Assembly (NCBI GenBank): GCA_021733665.1
Contig: JAHREI010000001.1
Span: forward strand, 1,054,001-1,118,000
Source: Bacillus subtilis
GTDB lineage: Bacteria > Pseudomonadota > Alphaproteobacteria > Rhizobiales > Rhizobiaceae
DNA: 64,000 nucleotides
Reading direction: 5' to 3'
This document shows positions 45,232-54,326 of the stretch, piece by piece. The translations under genes were made by a program, and so were the position numbers. Below the pieces are notes generated by a model that was given only the letters and a program-made list of their open reading frames with translations, made no database searches and was not told the DNA's origin. Numbering within the stretch: the stretch's first letter is position 1; each line of letters begins with the position of its first letter.

Positions 45232-46239
45232 ATGCGCAAAACTTATCTGAAGACCTTGGGTGCTCTGGCCGCGACATTGATGGCTGGTTCAGCGCTCGCT
45301 GAAACACTGACCGTTTATACCGTATACGAAGAAGACGAAGCGGCTGCGTTTCTGGCAGAAGCGAAGAAGGCACTGCCTGATCTCGATATTAATATGTTGC
45401 GCCTCTCCAATGGTGATCTTGTTGCACGTATTATTGCTGAACAGGCAAACCCTCAGCACGATGTTCTCTGGGGCGTTGCGGTAACATCGCTGTTTAATCC
45501 TGATATTATCAAAACACTTGAGCCTTATAAGCCTGCGAATATTGATGCCGTTCCCGCACAGTTCCGCGATAAGGAAGATCGCTGGTTCGCTGTGACCGGT
45601 TACATGGCTGCCTTCTGCGTGAATAATGAGCGCCTGAAAGCCAAAGGCCTGACCATGCCGAAATCGTGGGCTGATCTGACCGATCCGTCTTTCAAGGGTG
45701 AAGTGGTTATGCCGAACCCTGCGTCTTCCGGCACCGGCTATATCCAGATTGACTCGCTGATTCAGCAAATGGGCAACGAGAAGGGCTGGGCTTTCCTCGA
45801 TAGTCTCGACAAAAACGTCGCGCAATATATCAAGTCCGGTTCAAAGCCATGTAATGTCGCTTCGATGGGCGAATATACTGTTGGTGCGTCTTTTGAACTG
45901 CGCGCTATCAAAAATATCGCCGAAGGTTACCCGATCACGATGGTGATCCCGTCTGAAGGTGCCGGTAACGAGCTGGAAGCCAATGCGCTGGTTTCAACAT
46001 CCAAGAACAAAGATGCCGCCAAGCGTTTTCTGGACTGGACTGTGAGCAAGCAGGCTGCTGACGAATATTACAAGTGGAAAGCGATTGTAACAATACCGGG
46101 TGGTGAAATGCCGGAGAAGTTCAAAGCTGCCGGTCTGCCTGAAGACGTGTCTAAAGTTATGTATCCGCTTGATTTCAAGGCGGCTGCGGATGAGCGTTCA
46201 ACGATCATCGATACATGGCAAAAGAAATACGAGCGTTAA
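45232..46239 (+). CDS. ABC transporter substrate-binding protein, putative 2-aminoethylphosphonate type
   Basis: A 335-residue periplasmic binding protein with a signal peptide ending ALA. The fold is that of iron(III)/AEP-type proteins (LTVYTVYEEDEAAAFL, QHDVLWGVAV, MPNPASSGTGYIQI). It is followed by an ATPase and by a permease with two fused halves, the trio seen in putative 2-aminoethylphosphonate systems (PhnS2-T2-U2). Iron-type importers share this architecture. It lacks a clear run of iron-ligand tyrosines, which favours an organophosphonate, but the substrate is inferred. No phosphonate-degrading gene is in the window. Confidence 0.78.
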   Translation: MRKTYLKTLGALAATLMAGSALAETLTVYTVYEEDEAAAFLAEAKKALPDLDINMLRLSNGDLVARIIAEQANPQHDVLWGVAVTSLFNPDIIKTLEPYKPANIDAVPAQFRDKEDRWFAVTGYMAAFCVNNERLKAKGLTMPKSWADLTDPSFKGEVVMPNPASSGTGYIQIDSLIQQMGNEKGWAFLDSLDKNVAQYIKSGSKPCNVASMGEYTVGASFELRAIKNIAEGYPITMVIPSEGAGNELEANALVSTSKNKDAAKRFLDWTVSKQAADEYYKWKAIVTIPGGEMPEKFKAAGLPEDVSKVMYPLDFKAAADERSTIIDTWQKKYER

Positions 46240-46545
46240 AATGACTGAGACCGGATTGCTGGGAAGCCAATCCGGTCTCGCTTTATGTGCTTAAATTTAT
46301 TGCAGTCTGAAACGGGACTGCCAAAAATGAATAATAATAGGGAACGCACAGTGTTGTGACACCGTGCATACAAAACAGCAGTCGGAGCAAGACGATAACC
46401 ACTATGCGAGTCTTTCGCAGGCGATTTTTGTTGTCGTCCGGTTTGCACAGAACTGCATGAAATCAAAGAAGTGAGAATGATCGGCCTGTCGCTTGCGGGG
46501 CGGACTATATTCTCATCAAAACAAAATACCAAAGGATGTATACCA
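46240..46545. other. 306-base gap between binding-protein and ATPase genes
   Basis: Apart from the stem-loop at 46247-46279 it shows no gene. An in-frame GTG at 46471 could extend the ATPase, but AAAGGA at 46531-46536 points to 46546. Confidence 0.45.
46247..46279 (+). terminator. Stem-loop after the binding-protein gene (attenuator or stabiliser)
   Basis: The 12-bp perfect arms GAGACCGGATTG (46247-46258) and its complement (46268-46279) with a 9-base loop lack a good T run. The position, right after a binding-protein gene and before its ATPase, fits partial termination or mRNA protection. Confidence 0.65.
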
Positions 46546-47616
46546 ATGGATTTGAATATTCAGAACGTCGTCAAGAAATATGGCTCAGTCAAAGCTCTCG
46601 ATAATGTCTCTCTGAATATTCCGCACGGCTCTCTGGTGTGTTTTCTCGGACCTTCCGGCTGCGGAAAAACCACCTTGCTGCGCTCAGTCGCAGGGCTTGA
46701 AGACATTGATTCCGGCAAGATCATGCTCGGCGACGCTGATCTGTCCCATACACCGGCGCGGTCACGTAATTTCGGCGTGGTGTTTCAGTCCTATTCGCTG
46801 TTTCCGCATATGACTGCGTCTCGTAATATTGCCTATGGTCTGGAATGCCGGAACTGGACAAAAGCGCAGATCGCAACACGCGTGCGTGAAATGCTGAATC
46901 TGGTGCATCTGGACAGTCAGGCCGAGAAACTGCCGGCACAAATGTCCGGTGGCCAGCAGCAACGTATTGCGATTGCACGTGCCTTGGCACCTAATCCGTC
47001 GCTGCTATTGTTGGATGAGCCGCTTTCAGCGCTGGACGCAAAAGTGCGTGAAGAACTGCGTAATGAAATCCGTGCGCTGCAAAAGCGCGTTGGCATTACC
47101 ACCATCATGGTGACGCATGATCAGGAAGAAGCGCTGGCTATGGCGGATGTGATTGTGGTGATGAAGGACGGTCATATTGAACAGACCGGAACACCGCAAA
47201 TGCTGTATCAGCAGCCGCAAACCAGCTTCGTAGCCGACTTCATTGGACGTATGAATATTCTGCCGGTTGATAAAGTCGCCGATGGTGAGCTGCATTTTGC
47301 CGATAAGGTTCTGAAGCTCGATCAGCTGAATAATAGCCATACAGGGCAGATCAGCAAAGTAGGCATCCGGCCGGAATCCATCAATCTGTTACCGGCATCT
47401 CAGTCTGTGGCAGATGATAATTATTTCCCTGCCACCATTCGCAGCCAGATCTATCTCGGGCATATATCGCGACTGGAAGTGGTGCCGGATAAAAGGCCGG
47501 ATATTAAAATCCATGTAGAGATGCATGGAGCCGCAAATAAAAACGGTGCGCTGCCGCAGACCGGCGAAGCAGTAACCGTTCATCTGCCTGCCGAAGCGCT
47601 GCGGGTGCTGTCATGA
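46546..47616 (+). CDS. ABC transporter ATP-binding protein, putative 2-aminoethylphosphonate type
   Basis: A 356-residue importer ATPase. Walker A is GPSGCGKTTLLR, the Q-loop is VVFQSYSLFPHM, the signature MSGGQQQRIAIARAL, Walker B LLLLDEPLSALD, and the switch His is in VTHDQEEAL. A C-terminal TOBE-like domain follows (about 240-356), as in the Fbp/Pot/Ugp subfamily. AAAGGA stands 9 bases before the ATG. Its stop overlaps the permease start (ATGA). Confidence 0.88.
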   Translation: MDLNIQNVVKKYGSVKALDNVSLNIPHGSLVCFLGPSGCGKTTLLRSVAGLEDIDSGKIMLGDADLSHTPARSRNFGVVFQSYSLFPHMTASRNIAYGLECRNWTKAQIATRVREMLNLVHLDSQAEKLPAQMSGGQQQRIAIARALAPNPSLLLLDEPLSALDAKVREELRNEIRALQKRVGITTIMVTHDQEEALAMADVIVVMKDGHIEQTGTPQMLYQQPQTSFVADFIGRMNILPVDKVADGELHFADKVLKLDQLNNSHTGQISKVGIRPESINLLPASQSVADDNYFPATIRSQIYLGHISRLEVVPDKRPDIKIHVEMHGAANKNGALPQTGEAVTVHLPAEALRVLS

Positions 47617-49307
47617 GTAGCACCGGTATCTCCGTGTCCGCAACGACCGGCGCCGGATTGAAGCGCGGTCTGTTCAGCGATAATTTCATGTCATGGGCTG
47701 TCACTATTGGTGTCACGGCACTGATCCTGATCTTTCTGGTTATGCCGCTCTGGGCTATTTTGGTGCTTGGCTTCAGTACACCGGCAGGTTTTGGTCTCGG
47801 CAATTTTATCAGCACATTCACTGCCGCCCGCTTTTGGACATTGGTGCTCAACAGTCTGGGCATGGCGCTGACTTGTACAATCCTCGTCACCAGCATGGCT
47901 TATGCCTATGCCTATACGCTGCAACGGGCGCATGTACCGTTCAAATCCCTGTTGCGTATGGCAGCGCTGATCCCGCTTTTTGCGCCATCACTTGTGCAGG
48001 CGCAGGGACTGGTTTTGCTGCTCGGACGCAATGGTATCCTCAATCGCTGGATGGGGATGGATATTGATATTTACGGCTTCTGGGGCGTGGTGATTGCCAA
48101 TGCGCTCTATGCTTTCCCTTATGCCTTTCTGATCCTTTCTGCAGCTTTAGCGGTAAGTGATGCACGTCTGCATGAAAGTGCGGAAGTCTTGGGCGCAGGA
48201 CCTTGGCGCATTTTCCGTACGCAGACATTGCCTGCCACGCGCTATGGTCTGGCTGCAGCCTGTTTCGTGGTGTTCAATCTGGTGCTAACCGATTTCGGTA
48301 ATCCGATGGTTATCGGCGGCGATTTCAACGTACTGGCGACCGAGGTGTATAATCAGGTTATCGGGCAGGCGCAGTTTGGTCTTGGCGCGGTTATCGGGAT
48401 TGTGCTGTTGCTGCCAGCTATTTTTGCTAAGATTGTTGAGAAACGCCTGACCAAACAGCAACAGGCGCTGCTTACCTCGCAAGCGCGACCGATGGTTGTC
48501 CGTCCGTCCCGCAAGCGTGATTTGTTCTTGGGTATCTACGCCTATGTTATTCTGGCTTTGATCCTGAGTGTTATTCTGGTTGTGGTTCTGGCCAGTTTCG
48601 TCAAGCTGTGGCCATATAATATGACGTTCACCTTGCAGCACTATCAGTTTGATGTGCAGAACGGTACCGCACCTTTGTGGAACAGTGTGAAGATCAGTCT
48701 GGCAACAGCTGTGCTGGGTGTCACAATTGCCGGTATGACAGCGATTGCGGTGCAGAAGTTCAAAAATCCGCTTACCGGCCCGCTGGCATTTCTGGCTATT
48801 CTGCCATCGGCTGTGCCTGGGATGGTGCTGGGGCTTGGCTATGTACTGGCTTTCAATAATCCGTCCAACCCGCTGCATTTCCTCTATGGCAGTTTTGCGC
48901 TGATTATTATTCTCAGCGTTTATTATAATCATGCCCATGCATTCCTGATTTCCTCAACCAGCCTGAAACAGATCAGTGGTTCTTTTGATGAGGCATCGAC
49001 CATGCTTGGCGGCAGTGTGGTGACGACCTTGCGCAAAGTGACACTGCCATTGCTCTGGCCGACATTGCTGGGTGTAGGGGTGTTGTTCTTCATGCGCACG
49101 ATGGTGTCGCTGTCAGCAGTGATCTTTCTCACCACACCGTCAACACAGGTTGCGTCAATCTCCGTGCTGCAATTGTCGGATCGCGGAGCGGTTAATCAGG
49201 CGGCGGCATTCTCTGTCTGTATCATGCTGATTGTGATCGCAGCCTTGCTGATCGTGCGCGGTATTCTCTGGGCATTCGGAGCCAAACACGTGACACTGAT
49301 CCGCTAA
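47613..49307 (+). CDS. ABC transporter permease with two fused membrane domains, putative 2-aminoethylphosphonate type
   Basis: A 564-residue permease with about twelve membrane segments. Two permease halves are joined in one chain, each with an EAA-type coupling loop: ESAEVLGAGPWRIFRTQTLP (about 187-206) and DEASTMLGGSVVTTLRKVTLP (about 459-479). This fused form replaces two separate permease genes and is typical of FbpB-like and PhnU2-like systems. It is translationally coupled to the ATPase gene and ends at a bidirectional terminator. Confidence 0.87.
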   Translation: MSSTGISVSATTGAGLKRGLFSDNFMSWAVTIGVTALILIFLVMPLWAILVLGFSTPAGFGLGNFISTFTAARFWTLVLNSLGMALTCTILVTSMAYAYAYTLQRAHVPFKSLLRMAALIPLFAPSLVQAQGLVLLLGRNGILNRWMGMDIDIYGFWGVVIANALYAFPYAFLILSAALAVSDARLHESAEVLGAGPWRIFRTQTLPATRYGLAAACFVVFNLVLTDFGNPMVIGGDFNVLATEVYNQVIGQAQFGLGAVIGIVLLLPAIFAKIVEKRLTKQQQALLTSQARPMVVRPSRKRDLFLGIYAYVILALILSVILVVVLASFVKLWPYNMTFTLQHYQFDVQNGTAPLWNSVKISLATAVLGVTIAGMTAIAVQKFKNPLTGPLAFLAILPSAVPGMVLGLGYVLAFNNPSNPLHFLYGSFALIIILSVYYNHAHAFLISSTSLKQISGSFDEASTMLGGSVVTTLRKVTLPLLWPTLLGVGVLFFMRTMVSLSAVIFLTTPSTQVASISVLQLSDRGAVNQAAAFSVCIMLIVIAALLIVRGILWAFGAKHVTLIR

Positions 49308-49325
49308 GTCAAAGCAACGTAAACA

Positions 49326-49357
49326 AAAAGCCCGCCTCATCACTGAGGCGGGCTTTT
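49326..49357. terminator. Bidirectional terminator between the permease and aminotransferase genes
   Basis: A 14-bp perfect inverted repeat (49326-49339 with 49344-49357), a 4-base loop, A and T runs on either side. Confidence 0.93.
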
Positions 49358-49375
49358 AAAATTATGGGCAACCAA

Positions 49376-50563
49376 TCAGGCCGCTTTTTCCAGCGTAATG
49401 CGCTGCGCAAGCCACACCATACCGGCACAGGCATCATCAATCTGATGATCTGCCACGCTGAGGCTGAGGCGCAGGAAGCCGACGAGATTACTGCCAAAGG
49501 AATCGCCGGGCATCGTGGCGATCTTCTCTTCTTCCAGCAGTCGCATAGCGAATTCCGCACCGGTCAGGCCAGTGGCGCGGATATCAGCGAGAATGAACAT
49601 ACCGGCCTGAGGGATTTTGCAGGCAATACCTGCCTGACCATCCAGTCTCTCGGAAATCATCTGTGCACGGCGATAGAAGTTTTCCAGCATTTGTTTAGCG
49701 GCTGTTGCCGGACGGTTCAGTGCATAGGCTGTCATATCAGCGGTAAAAGGCTGCACCCCAAACAAAATATGCTCCGATAAAGGCAGCAACCGGTCTGTAA
49801 ATTCCTCAGGGCCGATGCACCAACCGCTGCGGAAGCCCGGAGCAGCGTGAGATTTGGAAATGGACGCAACCACAACAGTGCGCTCAGCCAGTTCTGGTAT
49901 ATCCAGTGGCGAAGAAAACTCACCGCTGAAGACCAGCAGTTCATAAACCTCATCGGAAATGATCCAGAGATTATGCTTGCGGCAAACCTCGCCGATTGCC
50001 GCAATTTCTTCGCGGCTCAGCATGGCACCTGTCGGATTGTGAGGGCTGTTGAGCAGTAACACGCGCGAACGTGGCGTAATGGCTTTTTCCAAATCCGCAG
50101 CCTGCAGACGGAAGCCATTTTCTTCGCTGACCGGCACATAAACCGGTGTGGCGCCGGTTGCTTTAATTACACCTTCATAAGTGGCGTAGCACGGGTTTGT
50201 GGTGATGACTTCATCGCCTTCTTCGGCGAGGCCGAACATGGCAATGGCCAGCGCACTCTGGGTGCCGGGGAAACAAAGGATTTGCTTGCTGGTGATCTTG
50301 CGGCCGGTACGCTTTGAATACTTGTCAGAGAGCGCAGCAAGAATGGAGGCCTCTCCGCGCCCACCGGTATAGCGGGTACGGCCTGCACGCATAGAGCGTG
50401 CGGCTTCATCAATCATATCCGCCGGTGTCGGAATATCCGGCTCACCGATGGTCAGTTCGATAATTTCTTCGCCAGCGGCTTTCATTTCGCGGGCGCGTAT
50501 ATGAACGGCCCATTTGTGTGAACCTTCACTGCTCAGACGCTCGGTAATTCGTGCGTAACGCAT
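49376..50563 (-). CDS. Class I/II PLP-dependent aminotransferase (aspartate aminotransferase-like)
   Basis: A 395-residue fold-type I aminotransferase. Visible are NSPHNPTGAML, ISDEVYELLVF, the PLP lysine in SISKSHAAPGFRSGW, and the C-terminal Arg in FLRLSLS for the substrate carboxylate. The amino donor cannot be told. It is not a 2-aminoethylphosphonate transaminase, since PhnW belongs to class V with a different motif set. It converges on the transporter operon and may be unrelated to it. Confidence 0.88.
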   Translation of the reverse strand: MRYARITERLSSEGSHKWAVHIRAREMKAAGEEIIELTIGEPDIPTPADMIDEAARSMRAGRTRYTGGRGEASILAALSDKYSKRTGRKITSKQILCFPGTQSALAIAMFGLAEEGDEVITTNPCYATYEGVIKATGATPVYVPVSEENGFRLQAADLEKAITPRSRVLLLNSPHNPTGAMLSREEIAAIGEVCRKHNLWIISDEVYELLVFSGEFSSPLDIPELAERTVVVASISKSHAAPGFRSGWCIGPEEFTDRLLPLSEHILFGVQPFTADMTAYALNRPATAAKQMLENFYRRAQMISERLDGQAGIACKIPQAGMFILADIRATGLTGAEFAMRLLEEEKIATMPGDSFGSNLVGFLRLSLSVADHQIDDACAGMVWLAQRITLEKAA

Positions 50564-50903
50564 CTTGAGCGCTCCTCCGTATTTTTATTCATGCTTGCTG
50601 CATCTTGTAGCGCATAATTCCTTAAACTTGGATTGGTTAAGTGAAATTATGCTCTAATTTTAAAATGTTAGAGCGTCCTTTATGTGCCAAGTCTGGCACA
50701 TGGCGCTCTAGTAATCTCTGCGTTGTATCGCATGAACCGAAGTTAACACCAGTGATGTTTCTGCATAATGTCAGAAAAACGCACTAATAATGACGAGGGA
50801 TTATGTTTTACATTATGTATTATTGAAAGGTTCAGGCTTGTCATTCGCGGACAGAGTTTATAACCATCCATGATAATTCTGTAATGTGTCCGGTGAGGCT
50901 TTT
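50564..50903. other. 340-base divergent region containing a palindromic repeat
   Basis: It lies between the aminotransferase (-) and the small membrane protein (+). The left third is the repeat at 50609-50675. A further hairpin TGTGCCA / TGGCACA (50683-50700) and the end GCGCTCTAG (50703-50711) follow. No gene is seen. Confidence 0.5.
50609..50675. repeat. Hyphomicrobiales-type palindromic intergenic repeat
   Basis: Imperfect arms AGCGCATAATTCCTTAA (50610-50626) and TTAAGTGAAATTATGCT (50637-50653), then GCTCTAA (50651-50657) and TTAGAGC (50668-50674). The order 'AGCGCAT..TTCC..GGTT..ATGCTCTAA..TTAGAGC' matches short intergenic repeats I know from rhizobial and Brucella genomes. A related copy is at 59557-59625. 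Confidence 0.55.
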
Positions 50904-51146
50904 ATGACCAATACAAATTTGATGCTTTTTATCTGCGATCTGCTGAGTGCAGCCGGTTCATTCATTGTCCTGATCGGCTTGTTGCTTGTTCTGTTTACAA
51001 CGTCACTGGAAAAAGATGAGAGCAAGGGCGAAAGCAAATATTACCTCGTTAAAGCATCAAAGCATTTCAGAACCGGATTGATCTTTGCAATTGTAGGTTT
51101 TTTGCTGCTGTCGATGTCGGCATCATTCGAGCTGCTGATTTATTGA
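50904..51146 (+). CDS. Small membrane protein (80 aa), unknown
   Basis: An 80-residue protein with two membrane segments (about residues 7-31 and 56-78) joined by a charged loop (SLEKDESKGESKYYLVKASKHFR). GAGG stands before the ATG at 50904. I do not recognise a family. It is A/T-rich compared with its neighbours. The next gene, 58 bases downstream, is another orphan membrane protein, so the two may be a unit. Confidence 0.6.
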   Translation: MTNTNLMLFICDLLSAAGSFIVLIGLLLVLFTTSLEKDESKGESKYYLVKASKHFRTGLIFAIVGFLLLSMSASFELLIY

Positions 51147-51204
51147 TCGCAGAATAGGCAGGCGAGGTTTCTATATTGGTAATGTGTTGAACAGGGGGGA
51201 ATAA

Positions 51205-51807
51205 ATGGCTGTTGATACTGTTGTCAGTCAGGCGGATATTTTCTCACATATGCGCATTATCAACGGCATGGGCATCAGCCTGTGCCTGTCGCGACTGTTG
51301 ATTTTTATTTCGAAATTCATTCAGCATCCGTCGAAGAATAAAATATCCTATATCCATTCCGGCTGGATGCTGATCGTATTTCTATGGATTATCCAGTTTT
51401 GGTGGGATTATCTTCTCGAGAGTGGTGACAAAACCTACGATATTTACCTTTATCTGCTCGAGCTTTTTTATGTTTTTGGGCTGTTTTTCATCTGCGTTAC
51501 CCTGACGCCGGACGATGTTACCGAATACGGAGATTACGAGGCCTATTTCTTCTCGAGGAAAAAATGGCTGTTTTCACTGTTCATTTTTACCATTGTCATA
51601 CAGGGCATTGAGGGGATCAGAGAAGCGTATCTGCAAAGCGATTTCAGTGACATGAAAATCGAACTCGGGCTGTTGCTGTTAACAGTCAGCGTTATTCTGG
51701 TTGCGATGAATATCAAGCGCAGACGATTTCAGTATTTTCTGATCGGCCTGTTAATTTCTCTGATTTTGCTGGATTTTGTTATTATACCTGATCCGATACC
51801 CAGCTGA
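51205..51807 (+). CDS. Multi-pass membrane protein (200 aa), unknown
   Basis: A 200-residue protein with about six hydrophobic segments, rich in aromatic residues (FLWIIQFWWDYLLES, LFYVFGLFFICVTL). A short soluble stretch contains TPDDVTEYGDYEAYFFSRKKW. GGGGGGA precedes the ATG. I do not recognise the family. It is A/T-rich, and no enzyme domain or signal peptide is seen. Context gives no function: ugpB lies 135 bases downstream. Confidence 0.65.
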   Translation: MAVDTVVSQADIFSHMRIINGMGISLCLSRLLIFISKFIQHPSKNKISYIHSGWMLIVFLWIIQFWWDYLLESGDKTYDIYLYLLELFYVFGLFFICVTLTPDDVTEYGDYEAYFFSRKKWLFSLFIFTIVIQGIEGIREAYLQSDFSDMKIELGLLLLTVSVILVAMNIKRRRFQYFLIGLLISLILLDFVIIPDPIPS

Positions 51808-51942
51808 TTATGTGAGTTTTCACGCAGCTATTGCCGCAGTCTCCGGTTTTTGTGTGTTTCATAAATTTGATTCATAAGCGTTAATGCACTGTCATATCCA
51901 CCCTCTATTGCGGAACCAGTTTTTCAACAAACAGGATCTGCA

Positions 51943-53241
51943 ATGTTCAGAAAACTTTCAATCGCTGCTTTGACACTCACCGTCTCTGCTACATCGTCAA
52001 TGGCTGCAACCAATATCAGCTGGTGGCATGGCATGGGCGGCGCGAATGCTGACGTGATTAATGAGATCTCCAAGCGCTTCAATGAATCCCAGCAGTCCTG
52101 CGCGCTGACACCGGTTTCCAAAGGCTCTTATGAAGAAGCTCTGGCCTCCGGCATTGCTGCATTCCGCTCCGGCGAACAACCGAATATTCTTCAGGTTTTT
52201 GATGCCGGTGCAGCCACTATCATCAATGCAAAAGGCGCAACCGTGCCTGCTGAAGACCTGATCAACAATGCCGGTTACAAGTTTGATCGTGAAGCCTTTA
52301 TCGAAGGCGTACGTTACTTCTACGCTGCGCCGGATGGCAAATTTGTTGGTATGCCGTTCAACTCCTCCGCGCCGATCATGTATATCAACACGGATGCACT
52401 GAAAAAGGCCGGGGTTGAAGCGCCGAAGACCTGGGAAGAGTTTGAAGCCATTGCGCCAAAGCTTAAAGAAGCAGGCTATATCCCGCTCACTGCTTCGCAA
52501 CTGACATGGCAGTTCACCGAGAACTTCTTCTCCCGTCAGAACATCCAGTTTGCCACCAATAATAACGGTTATGACAGCGTTCAGGACACCAAACTCAATG
52601 TGACTGATCCGAACCTCATCATGATGTTCGACAAGCTGAAAGACTGGGCTGATAAAGGCTATTTCGGCTTCTACGGTGCAGGCTGGGCAGACAATCAGAA
52701 GCCGTTTGATGAAGGGAAAGTTGCCTTCTGGATCGGTTCTTCCGGTTCTTTCGGTGGTTTGCAGAAAACTGCAAAAATGGAATTCTCCGCGGATTTCCTG
52801 CCATACTGGAAAGCCGTTGACGGTGCAGGCACCAACACGTTTATCGGTGGTGCGGCTCTGTTCGCTATGGCCGGTAAGCCGGATGCAGAAAATAAATGTG
52901 TTGCTGACTTCTTCCAGTTCCTGACTTCGCCGGAAGTGCAGAAATATTACCATCAGGCAACCGGTTATGTAGCAATCACCAAAGCTGCATATGAACTGGC
53001 TAAATCTGAAGGCTATTACGAAAAGACACCGGTTGCCGAAGTTGGCATCAAGCAGCTGATGCTGCCATCGGGTGAATGGTCGAAGGGCTACCGCCTCGGT
53101 TTCTATCCGCAGATCCGTACAATTATGGAACGCGAATATAACCGTATTTTCTCCGGTGAAACCACTGTCAAACAGGCTTTCGAAACGATCGAAAAAGAAG
53201 GCAACGACCTGCTGACCCGTTTCGCAAAGACCGCGAACTAA
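51943..53241 (+). CDS. ugpB: sn-Glycerol-3-phosphate ABC transporter substrate-binding protein UgpB
   Basis: A 432-residue periplasmic binding protein with a signal peptide ending SMA. ISWWHGMGGANADVINEISKRFNES is the UgpB opening, and PFNSSAPIMYINTDALKKAG and the ending EREYNRIFSGE are conserved. It binds glycerol-3-phosphate and glycerophosphodiesters. One match to a PHO-box half-site (CTGTCAT, 51889-51895) lies 48 bases upstream, but the second half is not convincing. A stem-loop separates it from ugpA. Confidence 0.93.
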   Translation: MFRKLSIAALTLTVSATSSMAATNISWWHGMGGANADVINEISKRFNESQQSCALTPVSKGSYEEALASGIAAFRSGEQPNILQVFDAGAATIINAKGATVPAEDLINNAGYKFDREAFIEGVRYFYAAPDGKFVGMPFNSSAPIMYINTDALKKAGVEAPKTWEEFEAIAPKLKEAGYIPLTASQLTWQFTENFFSRQNIQFATNNNGYDSVQDTKLNVTDPNLIMMFDKLKDWADKGYFGFYGAGWADNQKPFDEGKVAFWIGSSGSFGGLQKTAKMEFSADFLPYWKAVDGAGTNTFIGGAALFAMAGKPDAENKCVADFFQFLTSPEVQKYYHQATGYVAITKAAYELAKSEGYYEKTPVAEVGIKQLMLPSGEWSKGYRLGFYPQIRTIMEREYNRIFSGETTVKQAFETIEKEGNDLLTRFAKTAN

Positions 53242-53269
53242 CAACTGAGAGATTTCTCTCAAAGTGATG

Positions 53270-53307
53270 AACGGGGTCGGAGCATACTGTGCCTGACCCC
53301 GTTTTTA
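53270..53307 (+). terminator. Stem-loop between ugpB and ugpA (likely partial terminator)
   Basis: The 9-bp arms AACGGGGTC (53270-53278) and GACCCCGTT (53295-53303), with a 16-base loop that can pair further, are followed by a short T run. The position implies higher ugpB than ugpAEC expression. Confidence 0.75.
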
Positions 53308-53311
53308 ATAG

Positions 53312-54313
53312 ATGCTTCTCAAAAAGACGGGGATTTGCCGCGTGGCATATATCCAGACTTCTAAACCATCAAAACTGGCAGGGCTATTTGCACGTTTGCC
53401 ACTATTCGGTAATGCAAAACAGGCAGAATCTGCCAAGCGCGTGCAGTTTAATTCACGTTTGCTGCCTTATCTGCTGCTGGCACCGCAGCTGGCTGTTGTT
53501 TTGATTTTCTTTTACTGGCCGTCTGTTCAGGCCATCCAGTCGTCCTTCTATATTGAAGACCCGTTCGGCTTCGGCTCAACCTTTGTCGGGCTGGAAAACT
53601 ATACGGATGTGCTGGTCAGCCCTGAATATCGCGGCATTGCCGGTTTTACGGCGATCTTTACGATTATTGTGACAGCCCTGTCGCTGGGCATTGGTATGTT
53701 GCTGGCGGTAAAAGCCGATGCAGTTATCCGTGGCAATGCTGCTTATAAAACTGTGCTGATCTCGGTCTATGCCATTGCGCCGCCGGTTGCCGGTCTCATC
53801 GGGATGATGATCTTCGACCAGCATATCGGTCCGTTTGTAAAAATGGCGGCATGGTTCGGTTGGGATATGAAAGTCGGGCTGAACTATTTCGATACTGCTT
53901 TTGCGATGATCGTCGTCTCAGTCTGGAAACAGATCCCTTATAATTTCATTTTCATCTTGTCCGGTTTGCAGGCGGTTCCCGCCTCAGTGCGTGAAGCTGC
54001 GGTGATGGATTGCCGTTCAGGCGCCCGTCGTTTCCGCACGGTTATTCTGCCTTTGCTGGCACCGACTGTGTTCTTTCTGCTGATTATCAATATCACCTAT
54101 TCGCTGTTCGATACCTTCGGGGTGATCGACGTAATGGTGAGGGATAAAGCCGCCAATAACCCGATTACGCTGGTCTATAAAGTGTTCATGGACGGCTTCC
54201 GCGGCAATGATATCGGCAGCTCTTCGGCGCAATCCGTTATTCTGATGCTGGTCGTGTTTACCCTGACCATCGTGCAGTTCCGCTTCGTCGAGCGGCGTAT
54301 CCACTATAACTAA
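53312..54313 (+). CDS. ugpA: Glycerol-3-phosphate ABC transporter permease UgpA
   Basis: A 333-residue permease with six membrane segments. FNSRLLPYLLLAPQLAVVLIFFYWPSVQAIQSSFYIEDPFG is the UgpA opening, and the EAA loop is VREAAVMDCRSGARRFRTVILPLL. The first 45 residues are longer than usual. A GTG at 53345, with GGGGA 8 bases before it, would give a more typical length and may be the true start. It pairs with UgpE, starting 13 bases after its stop. Confidence 0.92.
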   Translation: MLLKKTGICRVAYIQTSKPSKLAGLFARLPLFGNAKQAESAKRVQFNSRLLPYLLLAPQLAVVLIFFYWPSVQAIQSSFYIEDPFGFGSTFVGLENYTDVLVSPEYRGIAGFTAIFTIIVTALSLGIGMLLAVKADAVIRGNAAYKTVLISVYAIAPPVAGLIGMMIFDQHIGPFVKMAAWFGWDMKVGLNYFDTAFAMIVVSVWKQIPYNFIFILSGLQAVPASVREAAVMDCRSGARRFRTVILPLLAPTVFFLLIINITYSLFDTFGVIDVMVRDKAANNPITLVYKVFMDGFRGNDIGSSSAQSVILMLVVFTLTIVQFRFVERRIHYN

Positions 54314-54326
54314 GCAGGCTATAAAG

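Noticed and set aside
49376-50563. Aminotransferase as 2-aminoethylphosphonate transaminase (PhnW)
   Set aside because: Motifs are class I/II; PhnW is class V. Position next to the transporter is not enough.
51889-51895. PHO box before ugpB
   Set aside because: Only one 7-base half-site (CTGTCAT) matches; neither neighbour 11 bases away does.
51997-53262. A 421-aa open frame on the minus strand
   Set aside because: It lies wholly antisense to ugpB, which has a signal peptide and family motifs; the long frame is a codon-usage shadow.
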